From positions 1 through 33,800 of the forward strand of contig NZ_JADZBI010000009.1 of assembly GCF_020852195.1 (NCBI RefSeq): a stretch of DNA of 33,800 bases, given 5' to 3'. The notes under the pieces were generated by a model. That model ran no database searches. It had not been told where the DNA came from and saw only the letters and a program-made list of their open reading frames with translations. Positions within the stretch are counted from its first letter, which is position 1; each line of letters begins with the position of its first letter. A program made the translations under genes and the position numbers. Positions 27,294 to 33,800 of this stretch are shown piece after piece. Source of the DNA: Hyphomicrobium sp. Its GTDB lineage: Bacteria; Pseudomonadota; Alphaproteobacteria; Rhizobiales; Hyphomicrobiaceae.

Positions 27294-27482
27294 TCAACCA
27301 GGGTCCGTAACCGGCTCGGCAGCGGGGTAAGCATTCCGAGAAAGCCACGGACCCTGGCCTAGTGACCAGATGGTGTCAAAGAGGGCGTTGACGGTCCACC
27401 TGGTGTCGTAGCGGAGCAGAAACGTAAACTCTTGGAGGGTAACTCCATGCGTTGCGGCCCACACTACGATTTCCCGCTCCAT
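27294..27482 (-). pseudogene. Possible remnant or small unrecognised gene
   Basis: From the ATG at 27482 the frame gives 62 residues with a protein-like pattern (REIVVWAATHGVTLQEFTF, then RWTVNALFDTIW). The frame is open without an ATG back to a stop at 27630-27632. That upstream part also looks coding (RPEIVRLFVAFRADV). No ribosome site precedes the ATG at 27482. A GGAGGGG lies 5 bases before an in-frame ATT at 27578, which would be an unusual start. It may be a truncated or frameshifted gene. Codon third positions are less GC-rich than in nearby genes. Confidence 0.3.
27298..27357. repeat. Perfect 11-base inverted repeat with 38-base spacer
   Basis: CCAGGGTCCGT (27298-27308) is the exact reverse complement of ACGGACCCTGG (27347-27357). 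It does not match the window's main palindrome family. It overlaps the 3' part of the unrecognised minus-strand frame and could be a terminator-like structure or a protein-binding site. Confidence 0.5.
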
Positions 27483-27748
27483 CAGGAGATGCGGCGGACC
27501 CGATGGGCCGCGGGAACCGAACTGACCCGAAACGTCGGCACGAAAGGCGACGAACAGCCGAACGATCTCCGGGCGAATTGATTCCCCTCCACTACAAAAG
27601 TCTGACAGAACAGATCGGCAATTGCAAGTTTAGAGCTTGACCATTGCGTGGCGGGCACGCCTTTCAATCGATTCGAGGTTAACCCGCGAACCCTAGGGCG
27701 CGGCTCATGATTTCGCGCGCCCTGACAGCACGACGGCGAGCCGTTGCT

Positions 27749-27765
27749 CGGATCGACACGATCCG
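27749..27765 (-). terminator. Hairpin downstream of pleD, weak
   Basis: CGGATC, a 5-base loop and GATCCG form a perfect stem some 56 bases past the pleD stop. There is no T-run on the minus strand after it, so termination here is uncertain. Confidence 0.25.
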
Positions 27766-27820
27766 TCAGCGGACGATGCAAAATCATGCGGAGATCTAAG
27801 TATGTTGGGATCGCAAGCTC

Positions 27821-29191
27821 TCACGCCGCATAAGCGACGACTTGGTTCCGTCCCTGCCGCTTTGCAGCATAAAGCGCATTATCTGCGCGCTTGAAAAGCG
27901 CGTCGGACGTATCGCCTTCTCCCTCCCAGGTTGCAAGACCGACGCTCGCCGTAACCCAGACATCCTGCTCCAAGCCAAGCCGGAAAGGCAGGGCTGCGAC
28001 ACACTCACGCACCCTTTCACCCACCTGCCACGCGAGCACTTGGTCGGTATCGGGCATCACGATCAGGAATTCTTCCCCGCCGAGGCGGCAGGCGAAGTCC
28101 ATGCCGCGCGTGTAGCGGCGGAAGCGGTCCGCGAACTCCTTGAGCACCAGGTCGCCGGCATCGTGCCCGTAGGTGTCGTTGATGCGCTTGAAATGGTCGA
28201 TGTCCGCGATCAGCACCGAGAGCGAGCGCCCGGAGCGCTCGGCGTCCGTGATCAGCGTCTTGAGATGGCGCTCCATATAGCGCCGGTTGTGCAGGCCCGT
28301 CAGCGGGTCGGTGACCGAAAGCTCCACGCTCTCGCGGATCTGGTTGCGCAGATGGTCCGAGAAGCGCTTGCGCTTGATCTGCGTCCTGACGCGCGCCAGG
28401 AGCTCGTGCCGGTCCACCGGCCGCATCAGGTAGTCGTTGACGCCCATGTCGAGCCCGCGCAGCAGACGCGCCTCGTCTCCCGGGTCCGCCATGACGAGGA
28501 TGGGCAGATGTCGCGTGCGGTCGAGCGATCGCACATGCGAGCAGAGCCGCAGCCCATCCGAATGCTCAAGGTTGAGCGCCACGATCAGGAGATCGAACGG
28601 CTGCTCCGCGAGATGCAGCAGCGCCGTCTGCGGATCGGCCTCGATATACGCGTCATGCGCCTTGGCCAGCGCGCTCATCACGCGCGACGATGAGCGGGGA
28701 TGATCATCGACCACGAGCACGCGCCCCGGCCGGTCGGTGAGAATGCGGGCCATAGCGTCCTCGTCTCCGAGACCCATCTGCCGGTTGGTCATGACGCGCA
28801 TCAGCATCTCGTCGTTGAGCATCTTGAGCCGCGCGAGGCTCTTGACGCGCGTGACGAGGGCGATGTCGTCGACCGGCTTGGTCAGGAAGTCGTCGGCGCC
28901 GCAGTCCAATCCCTGGATCTTATCCGAGGTCTGGTCGAGGGCCGTGACCATGACCACGGGAATGTGCAGCGTCTCGGGCGATCTCTTGAGCTGCCGGCAG
29001 ACCTCGAAGCCGTCGATGCCCGGCATCATGACGTCGAGGAGCACGACATCCACGCGCTCGCGCTGGCAGAGCGCCAGCGCATCGTTGCCGTTCGCAGCCG
29101 TGATGACCTCGAAATACTCGGCCTCGAGCCGCGCCTGCAGAAGCCTGATGTTGGCCAGAATATCGTCAACGACGAGAACACGAGCGGTCAT
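27821..29191 (-). CDS. pleD: Diguanylate cyclase response regulator PleD
   Basis: PleD makes cyclic di-GMP when phosphorylated and drives the motile-to-sessile switch. The 456-residue protein matches the Caulobacter length. The first receiver domain has the phosphoacceptor Asp53 (VVLLDVMMPG). A second, adaptor receiver domain follows from about residue 155 (VLVVDDHPRSS); its expected acceptor position reads VALNLEH, so it is probably not phosphorylated. The GGDEF domain contains GGEEF at 371-375 and an inhibitory site RGMD at 362-365, so product feedback is expected. It lies 46 bases after divK on the same strand, the standard divK-pleD operon. Confidence 0.96.
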   Translation of the reverse strand: MTARVLVVDDILANIRLLQARLEAEYFEVITAANGNDALALCQRERVDVVLLDVMMPGIDGFEVCRQLKRSPETLHIPVVMVTALDQTSDKIQGLDCGADDFLTKPVDDIALVTRVKSLARLKMLNDEMLMRVMTNRQMGLGDEDAMARILTDRPGRVLVVDDHPRSSSRVMSALAKAHDAYIEADPQTALLHLAEQPFDLLIVALNLEHSDGLRLCSHVRSLDRTRHLPILVMADPGDEARLLRGLDMGVNDYLMRPVDRHELLARVRTQIKRKRFSDHLRNQIRESVELSVTDPLTGLHNRRYMERHLKTLITDAERSGRSLSVLIADIDHFKRINDTYGHDAGDLVLKEFADRFRRYTRGMDFACRLGGEEFLIVMPDTDQVLAWQVGERVRECVAALPFRLGLEQDVWVTASVGLATWEGEGDTSDALFKRADNALYAAKRQGRNQVVAYAA

Positions 29192-29237
29192 GACAAACTC
29201 TCAAAGCACAAACGCATGAAGCACCGATACACCGAGC

Positions 29238-29648
29238 TCAGGCATCCCCTACAAAACGTCTTACGGTATCGAGAAAAACAGCAACCGAAATCGGCTTCGA
29301 CACGTAGGCCTCGCATCCCCCGGATCGGATGCGCTCCTCGTCGCCCTTCATGGCGAACGCGGTGACGGCCACCACGGGAATGTCGCGCAACTCGTCGTCT
29401 TCCTTGAGCCACCGGGTCACTTCGAGACCGGAGACCTCGGGAAGCTGGATGTCCATAAGAATGAGATCGGGCCGGTGCACGCGCGCGAGCGTCAGCGCAT
29501 CGAGGCCGTTGCGGGTCTGCACCGTGAGATAGCCGTAGGCATCGAGAAGATCGTGGAAGAGCTTCATGTTGAGCTCATTGTCCTCCACGATCAGCACGGT
29601 TTTCGGTGCACGGGGCGACACCCCCTGCCTCTGGCCCTCGACGGCCAT
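29238..29648 (-). CDS. divK: Single-domain response regulator DivK
   Basis: DivK is a stand-alone receiver that relays signals from PleC and DivJ kinases to control CtrA and asymmetric division. The receiver core starts at [20 protein letters not shown], which is almost invariant in DivK. The phosphoacceptor is Asp66 in LILMDIQLP, and [13 protein letters not shown] and YVSKPI follow. The ATG at 29648 is chosen over 29669 because AGGAG stands a few bases before it. Even so the protein has about 13 more N-terminal residues than the usual DivK. A CtrA-like box lies about 100 bases upstream. Confidence 0.96.
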   Translation of the reverse strand: MAVEGQRQGVSPRAPKTVLIVEDNELNMKLFHDLLDAYGYLTVQTRNGLDALTLARVHRPDLILMDIQLPEVSGLEVTRWLKEDDELRDIPVVAVTAFAMKGDEERIRSGGCEAYVSKPISVAVFLDTVRRFVGDA

Positions 29649-29748
29649 TCTCGTCTCCTGATAGGTCATCGTCGAAGGTCTGCACGCTGCCCGCCTTTAA
29701 CTGCACCGATTCTGCGGGCCATATGGAGGGCAGTGTGCATCGCTTAGC

Positions 29749-29763
29749 TTAAGCAACTGTTGA
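29749..29763. promoter_or_regulatory. CtrA-like box in the divK / DUF3572 divergent region
   Basis: TTAA, seven bases, then TTGA differs in one base from the CtrA consensus of TTAA-N7-TTAA. It lies 101 bases upstream of divK and 68 bases upstream of the DUF3572 start. CtrA control of divK is known from Caulobacter; here it is inferred from the motif alone. Confidence 0.35.
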
Positions 29764-29830
29764 AACATGCTTATCCGGGAGCATTTCGGGCTCAAGTAGC
29801 GGATATGCCAAGAAAAAAGGAGGCCAGCCC

Positions 29831-30145
29831 ATGCTGAGGCGCGCTGCGCGACCGAGCCCCGAGGACACCGAGGAAGCCGCCATGCTGGCACTTGCCGGCC
29901 TGACGTTTCTGGCCGAGGACGGCCCCCGCCTGGGCCGCTTCCTGGCGATGACCGGCATCGGCCCGGACCAGCTTCGGGCCGTCGCCGACGCGCCCGAGAC
30001 CCTGCTCGCCGTGCTCGACCACCTGCTCGGCGACGAATCCCTGCTGCTTGTATTTACAGCGTCCAAAGGCATCGCGCCGGAGCGGGTTGCCCCGGCGCGC
30101 TCGGCGCTGGCCCGCGCGCTCGGCGTCGAGGCCGCTCATGAGTGA
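29831..30145 (+). CDS. DUF3572 family protein
   Basis: The 104-residue protein matches the small DUF3572 family that sits beside divK-pleD in Hyphomicrobiales. It is acidic and helical, with AAMLALAGLTFLAEDGPRLG and FLAMTGIGPDQLRAVA as the conserved parts and no membrane segment. The function is unknown. The start is firm, with an AAAAGGAGG ribosome site 7 bases before the ATG. Its end overlaps the ROK kinase start by 8 bases, indicating translational coupling. Confidence 0.88.
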   Translation: MLRRAARPSPEDTEEAAMLALAGLTFLAEDGPRLGRFLAMTGIGPDQLRAVADAPETLLAVLDHLLGDESLLLVFTASKGIAPERVAPARSALARALGVEAAHE

Positions 30146-31058
30146 CCGCGCGGGCGCAGGCCTGCGCATGGGGATCGACCTCGGCGGAACCAAGATCGAA
30201 GGGCGCGTGCTGGCCCCCGGCGGCGGCGAGGTCGCCCGCATGCGCATCCTCGCGCCGCAAGGAGACTACCAAGACACGGTTGCGGCACTGACGGACATCA
30301 TCCGAGATCTCGAGAAAGAGGCCGGACGCGGGGCCAGCGTGGGCATCGGCATGCCGGGATCCCTCTCGCCTCTGACGGGCCTGGTCCGCAACGCCAACTC
30401 GACCTGGCTCAACGGCCGCCCGCTGCGCGAGGATCTGGAAGCGGCCCTCGGCCACCCGGTCCGCATGGCCAACGACGCCAACTGCTTTGCGCTGTCGGAG
30501 GCGACCGACGGCGCCGGCGCCGGCGCGCGCTCCGTATTCGGCATCATCGTCGGCACGGGCTGCGGCGGCGGCATTGTCTTCGACGGCCGCGTGCTCGAAG
30601 GCGCGCGCGGCATCGGCGGCGAGTGGGGACACAATCCTCTGCCTTGGAGCGAACCGGACGAGCATCCAGGCCCCACGTGCTGGTGCGGCCGCAAGGGCTG
30701 CATGGAGATGTGGGCCTCGGGCACGGGGCTCTCCGGCGACTACCAGCGCCGCACGGGCGAGCTCGTGTCGGGGCACGAGATCGTGGCGCGGGCGAAGCTC
30801 GGCGAGCCTGCGGCACGGACGAGCCTTGAGCGCCACGCCTCGCGGCTGGCGCGCGGCATCGCGCACGTCATCAACCTCATCGATCCGGAGGTGATCGTGC
30901 TCGGCGGTGGCCTCTCGAAGCTGCCGCATCTCTACGAGGAGCTGCCGCGCCTGGCCGCGCCCTATGTCTTTTCCGACGTGAAGGACATCGTCATCCGCCC
31001 GCCCAAATGGGGCGACGCCAGCGGCGTGCGCGGCGCCGCCTGGCTCTGGAACGAATAA
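30138..31058 (+). CDS. ROK-family sugar kinase (fructokinase or N-acetylhexosamine kinase type)
   Basis: The 306-residue protein has the ATP-binding GIDLGGTKIEG near residue 12 and the catalytic-region segment MANDANCFALSEA. The ROK signature IVGTGCGGGIV is followed by the zinc site (GEWGHNPLPW with CWCGRKGCMEMW). The VIVLGGGLSKLP block is the second phosphate-binding part. Such kinases phosphorylate fructose, glucose, mannose or N-acetylglucosamine; GxWGH followed by the three cysteines fits the Mak/NagK-like group. Substrate is undecided. The ATG at 30138 is taken because it overlaps the DUF3572 stop and begins the family region. Confidence 0.9.
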   Translation: MSDRAGAGLRMGIDLGGTKIEGRVLAPGGGEVARMRILAPQGDYQDTVAALTDIIRDLEKEAGRGASVGIGMPGSLSPLTGLVRNANSTWLNGRPLREDLEAALGHPVRMANDANCFALSEATDGAGAGARSVFGIIVGTGCGGGIVFDGRVLEGARGIGGEWGHNPLPWSEPDEHPGPTCWCGRKGCMEMWASGTGLSGDYQRRTGELVSGHEIVARAKLGEPAARTSLERHASRLARGIAHVINLIDPEVIVLGGGLSKLPHLYEELPRLAAPYVFSDVKDIVIRPPKWGDASGVRGAAWLWNE

Positions 31059-31065
31059 CGCGCTT

Positions 31066-31080
31066 CAGCCGGGATGACAG
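31066..31080. repeat. Half-unit of the palindrome family
   Basis: CAGCCGGGATGACAG matches the GATGAC-end half of the repeat units at 2206-2243 and 16138-16183. It sits 8 bases after the ROK kinase stop in a short convergent gap. Confidence 0.45.
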
Positions 31081-31102
31081 GGAAGGCGAGAGGCGCCCGG
31101 CC

Positions 31103-32017
31103 CTACGGCTCGGGATTCTTGCAGGGCGACGGCTCGAAGTACTTCAGCTCCTTGAGCTCGCCCTTGATGGCGAAGTCGCCGTGATTGATGCGCAGGCTGC
31201 TGGTCACGCCGTTGTCGTGGAAGCGGTAGGACATCTCGTAGAGCGGCACCGTGTCGCCCGGCGCCTGCGTCGACGGGAAATAGCTGACCGAGATCGGCCA
31301 CGACGGCACGCGGTCGAGATCGGCGAACCCCTTGGCGAGCGAGACCACGGGCCCAGCTCCCGGCTTGGTCTGCCGCCCGATGGCCGTGGACGTGGAGTAG
31401 ATCTTGTCCCCGCTCTCCGAGCCGTCATAGAGGTCCGCCGCGAGAATTGTACGCCCCGCGCGCGCAGCCTGGATGATCGCCATCGAATGCTGGATCGGGA
31501 AATAGATGTCGCCCGCGAGCTTTACCTCCCGCTTCTGCGGCCGCGCGAGGTCTACCGTCGCCTCCCCGCTCGCCTGCGTGCGCTTGGCGACCCCCTGGGT
31601 CTGCTCTGCCTGCATCTCGTTCTGATAGGTGCTGGTGGAGAAGCGCAGCCGCCGCGCCGGCACCTCCTCCCAGCTCGAGGTTCTGAGGTCGGTCGTCTGC
31701 ACATCTCCCTCTTGATTGAGGGTCTGCGTGACGAAGCGCATGCTCTGCGCGTAGCCCTCGCAGGCATTGCCGCTGAGTTCGTAGACGATGCGGCCGTTGA
31801 CGCCGGCAACCCCCGAGCCCGACTGCGCAGCATCGAGCGAAAGATCGTAGACGGCCCGGTGCGGCGCGAACACGACGTCCTTGAGGGCAGGCCCCGGCCC
31901 CGCGTGCGCGCTCGGAGGCGCCCAGGGATATGCGCCGAACGCCCCCAGCGCCAGCACTGGCGCCACGATCAATAAACCCCAGGCCCGCTTTCGAGCACGA
32001 TCGCGCATTCTTCTCAT
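31103..32017 (-). CDS. eipB: EipB-family cell envelope integrity protein (DUF1849)
   Basis: The family member from Brucella is a periplasmic beta-spiral protein needed for envelope integrity. Here the protein is 304 residues with a signal peptide (basic start, then GLLIVAPVLALGAFGAYP, cleavage likely after SAHA). The family blocks HRAVYDLSL, GNACEGY, SWEEVPARRLRF, FPIQHSMAII and YEMSYRFHDNGV are visible. Two cysteines, one in NACEGY and one close to the C-terminus (SPCKNPEP), fit the disulfide described for EipB. Two nearby ATGs (32017 and 32008) could start it. The longer open frame to 32125 lacks a sensible signal peptide. Confidence 0.9.
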   Translation of the reverse strand: MRRMRDRARKRAWGLLIVAPVLALGAFGAYPWAPPSAHAGPGPALKDVVFAPHRAVYDLSLDAAQSGSGVAGVNGRIVYELSGNACEGYAQSMRFVTQTLNQEGDVQTTDLRTSSWEEVPARRLRFSTSTYQNEMQAEQTQGVAKRTQASGEATVDLARPQKREVKLAGDIYFPIQHSMAIIQAARAGRTILAADLYDGSESGDKIYSTSTAIGRQTKPGAGPVVSLAKGFADLDRVPSWPISVSYFPSTQAPGDTVPLYEMSYRFHDNGVTSSLRINHGDFAIKGELKELKYFEPSPCKNPEP

Positions 32018-32184
32018 CCTGTTGCCAAGGGAGCTGGCAGCAGCCCCGCCGTCCTGGCCGGAATCTAGGGTACTGCCGGGCCATTGCAAAGTCCGATCGA
32101 GCGGGTAACAAGAAACCCCGACCATTCTACGGCCGTCGCTTCGCTGGAGCGCCGGTCCCCAACGACCAGAGGAGACGCACCCGC

Positions 32185-32646
32185 ATGACCATCGAGGCCC
32201 GCCTCGCCGAGCTTGGCATCTCCCTTCCCGCGGCCCCGAATCCGGTCGCCAACTATGTACCTTACATCGTCTCGGGCAACCTGCTTCTCATCTCGGGGCA
32301 GATCGCCAAGGCCGCCGACGGCACCATCGTCACCGGCGCGCTCGGCCGCGACGTGAGCCTCGAGGACGGCCAGGCCGCCGCCCGCCTCTGTGCGCTGAAC
32401 ATTCTCGCCCAGGCCAGCGCCGCGCTCGGCAGCCTCGACCGCATCGGGCAGGTGCTGCGGCTGACCGGCTTCGTCAACGCCGCACCCGAGTTCACTGACC
32501 ATCCGAAGGTCGTCAACGGCGCTTCCGACCTGATGGTCGACGTGCTAGGCGACAAGGGCCGCCATACGCGCGCCGCCGTCGGCGTATCCGGCCTGCCCAT
32601 GAACTCCGCCGTCGAGGTCGACGCCATCATCGCCATCGCGGGCTAG
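32185..32646 (+). CDS. RidA-family protein (YjgF/YER057c/UK114)
   Basis: The 153-residue protein belongs to the RidA superfamily, some members of which hydrolyse reactive enamine or imine intermediates. It is longer than E. coli RidA (128) and fits the subgroup with VPYIVSGNLLLISGQIA, NILAQASAALGSLDRI and DHPKVVNGASDLMVDVLG. The arginine in HTRAAVGVSGLPMNSAVEVDA aligns with the arginine needed for deaminase activity. The start is the ATG at 32185, after GAGGAG at some distance. The GDPD gene begins 7 bases after its stop, so the two are probably co-translated. Confidence 0.92.
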   Translation: MTIEARLAELGISLPAAPNPVANYVPYIVSGNLLLISGQIAKAADGTIVTGALGRDVSLEDGQAAARLCALNILAQASAALGSLDRIGQVLRLTGFVNAAPEFTDHPKVVNGASDLMVDVLGDKGRHTRAAVGVSGLPMNSAVEVDAIIAIAG

Positions 32647-32653
32647 CGCGCCG

Positions 32654-33412
32654 ATGCTCGATCCCGCCTTCCTGCGTCCCATCGCCCACCGCGGCCTGCA
32701 CGATGCGGCGAAAGGCGTGATCGAGAACACGGCCCCGGCCTTCGAGGCGGCCATCGCCAATGGATACGGCATCGAGTGCGACCTGCGGCCGGCGGCGGAC
32801 GGCACGCCGCTCGTCTTTCACGACCTGACCCTCGAGCGCCTGACGGCGGGCAGCGGACCGGTCGCCGAGTTGCAGCCGGGCTGCGCGGCGAAGCTTCCGT
32901 TCCAAGGAACCGATCTCACCGGCATCCTGACCTTCGCCGACATGCTCGCGCTGGTCGCCGGCCGCGTGCCGATCTTCGCCGAGATCAAGAGCGAGTGGAC
33001 GCCGCCGGACCTCCGCTTCCTGTCGGAGATCGCGCGCCTTGCAAAGCTGTACAGGCGCCCGTTGGCTTTGATGTCGTTCGACCCCGCGGTGATTGCTGCA
33101 GTCGGCAGGATGGCCCCGGACATCCCGCGCGGCATCGTCTCGGGCTCCTACTTCAACGACGACGGCAAAGGCTGGTGGCCGGAGAGCCCTCTCACCGACG
33201 CCCGGCGCCAAGCGCTCGCAAGCTTGCTGGAGAGCGGACAGGCGGCGCCGTCGTTCTATGCCTACGAGGTCCGCGCCCTACCCACGGCCGCGACACAACG
33301 CGTCCGTCGACAGGGGATTCCGCTCCTCGCCTGGACCGTCCGCACCGAGCAGGACCGCCGCATCGCCGCCATGCACGCCGACGCGCCGATCTTCGAGGGG
33401 TATGAGGCTTAA
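32654..33412 (+). CDS. Glycerophosphodiester phosphodiesterase
   Basis: GDPD enzymes hydrolyse deacylated phospholipids to glycerol 3-phosphate and an alcohol. The 252-residue protein has the full catalytic set: His12 and Arg13 in IAHRG, Glu41 and Asp43 in IECD, and His56 in LVFHD. FAEIKSE carries the later metal-binding glutamate and lysine, and LLAWTVRT closes the barrel. There is no signal peptide, so it is probably cytoplasmic. The RidA-GDPD pairing is a common arrangement in Hyphomicrobiales. The gene ends 7 bases before a convergent unrecognised gene. Confidence 0.93.
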   Translation: MLDPAFLRPIAHRGLHDAAKGVIENTAPAFEAAIANGYGIECDLRPAADGTPLVFHDLTLERLTAGSGPVAELQPGCAAKLPFQGTDLTGILTFADMLALVAGRVPIFAEIKSEWTPPDLRFLSEIARLAKLYRRPLALMSFDPAVIAAVGRMAPDIPRGIVSGSYFNDDGKGWWPESPLTDARRQALASLLESGQAAPSFYAYEVRALPTAATQRVRRQGIPLLAWTVRTEQDRRIAAMHADAPIFEGYEA

Positions 33413-33419
33413 GCAACCA

Positions 33420-33764
33420 CTACCAAGGCCGCACTTTCTCGGCGATCTTGTTTTTCGCATGGAAGCGAACAATCTCAACAAAGCGCTTTGAGATTGCAGC
33501 AAAAGCCATGGCCTTAGAAGAAGGCTTAGTTCCAGCCTTGCTATAGCGCTGAGCAATTGCGATGACATCCGCAGCCTTAAGCTGTTTGTCAGCCTTCAGA
33601 GCAACAAATACATCATCAAACGCTGCTCGATCCGTTTTGGATGCGTTCAACCGCTCGACGTAGCTAGAGACTAGCTGCTCGTCGAGTACATCAGCCTTCT
33701 TTGCGCGCACCCTAGCCATGCTATCATCGAGCCCCAAAAGCTCGCCAAGTCCAAACATAGACAT
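33420..33764 (-). CDS. Unrecognised 114-residue protein of low-GC composition
   Basis: I do not recognise this protein. It is predicted to be soluble and mostly helical (SSYVERLNASKTDRAAFDDV and AAISKRFVEIVRFHAKNK), with an invariable-looking start MSMFGLGELLGL and no cysteines. The start is well supported by AAAGGAG 7 to 8 bases before the ATG at 33764. Composition is striking: 33481-33600 is close to 50% GC by my count, against about 65-70% in its neighbours. That suggests transfer or the edge of an accessory region that continues beyond the window. Confidence 0.7.
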   Translation of the reverse strand: MSMFGLGELLGLDDSMARVRAKKADVLDEQLVSSYVERLNASKTDRAAFDDVFVALKADKQLKAADVIAIAQRYSKAGTKPSSKAMAFAAISKRFVEIVRFHAKNKIAEKVRPW

Positions 33765-33800
33765 CAGAAGGCTCCTTTGCCAGAGCGGGGCGACGCTCTA

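Larger units (their letters stand above)
27188..27820. other. 633-base stretch of lower GC without a recognised gene
   Basis: It lies between convergent rpmG and pleD. By eye the composition is nearer 55% GC than the 65-70% of its neighbours. It holds the weak rpmG hairpin, an 11-base perfect inverted repeat (27298-27308 with 27347-27357) and a hairpin at 27749-27765. Two small conflicting open frames are also present. One is on the minus strand (27294-27482, open back to 27629). The other is on the plus strand (27447-27581, 44 codons) with a good GGAGGG site 7 bases before its ATG. I recognise neither. It looks like a remnant or a recently acquired fragment. Confidence 0.5.

Overview
The window is 33.8 kb of high-GC chromosomal DNA from an alphaproteobacterium, most likely of the order Hyphomicrobiales. 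The evidence is the set of gene neighbourhoods known from that group: mfd-sdhE against recG, glmU-glmS, topA-rnr-DUF983-Nudix-rpmG, divK-pleD beside DUF3572, an EipB-family envelope protein, and a RidA-GDPD pair. I cannot name the genus. Almost all of it is core genome. I see no insertion sequence, prophage, CRISPR array, tRNA or rRNA.

Layout. 1-4889: DNA repair and respiration, with mfd (cut by the window start) and sdhE on the minus strand and recG divergent on the plus strand. 5069-8018: a minus-strand run of DUF502 membrane protein, AraC-family regulator and haem aldoxime dehydratase. The last two look like an accessory catabolic module placed between conserved genes. 8107-13128: a SPOR-domain periplasmic protein, glmS and glmU, which supply UDP-GlcNAc for the envelope. 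13432-16114: a membrane SPOR-like protein, a YpfJ-type zinc peptidase and a possible very small gene. 16202-20071: an SDR dehydrogenase, glutathione reductase, ribose-5-phosphate isomerase and phosphoglycolate phosphatase. 20308-27187: topA, rnr, a DUF983 protein, a Nudix hydrolase and rpmG. 27188-27820: a lower-GC stretch with no recognised gene. 27821-29648: the divK-pleD cell-cycle and cyclic-di-GMP operon. 29831-33412: DUF3572, an ROK sugar kinase, EipB, RidA and a glycerophosphodiester phosphodiesterase. 33420-33764: an unrecognised low-GC gene.

Several intergenic spaces carry copies of one family of imperfect palindromes with conserved ends (GTCATCCCGG and CCGGGACCCA or close variants). 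They sit mostly where two genes converge and resemble REP/BIME-type elements. The observations most worth following up are the aldoxime dehydratase module without a visible nitrile-processing partner, this palindrome family, a promoter-plus-small-ORF unit near 15.9 kb, the orphan region near 27.5 kb, an extra cysteine inside the glutathione reductase redox motif, and a CtrA-like box upstream of divK. I did not find a clear new multi-gene system.
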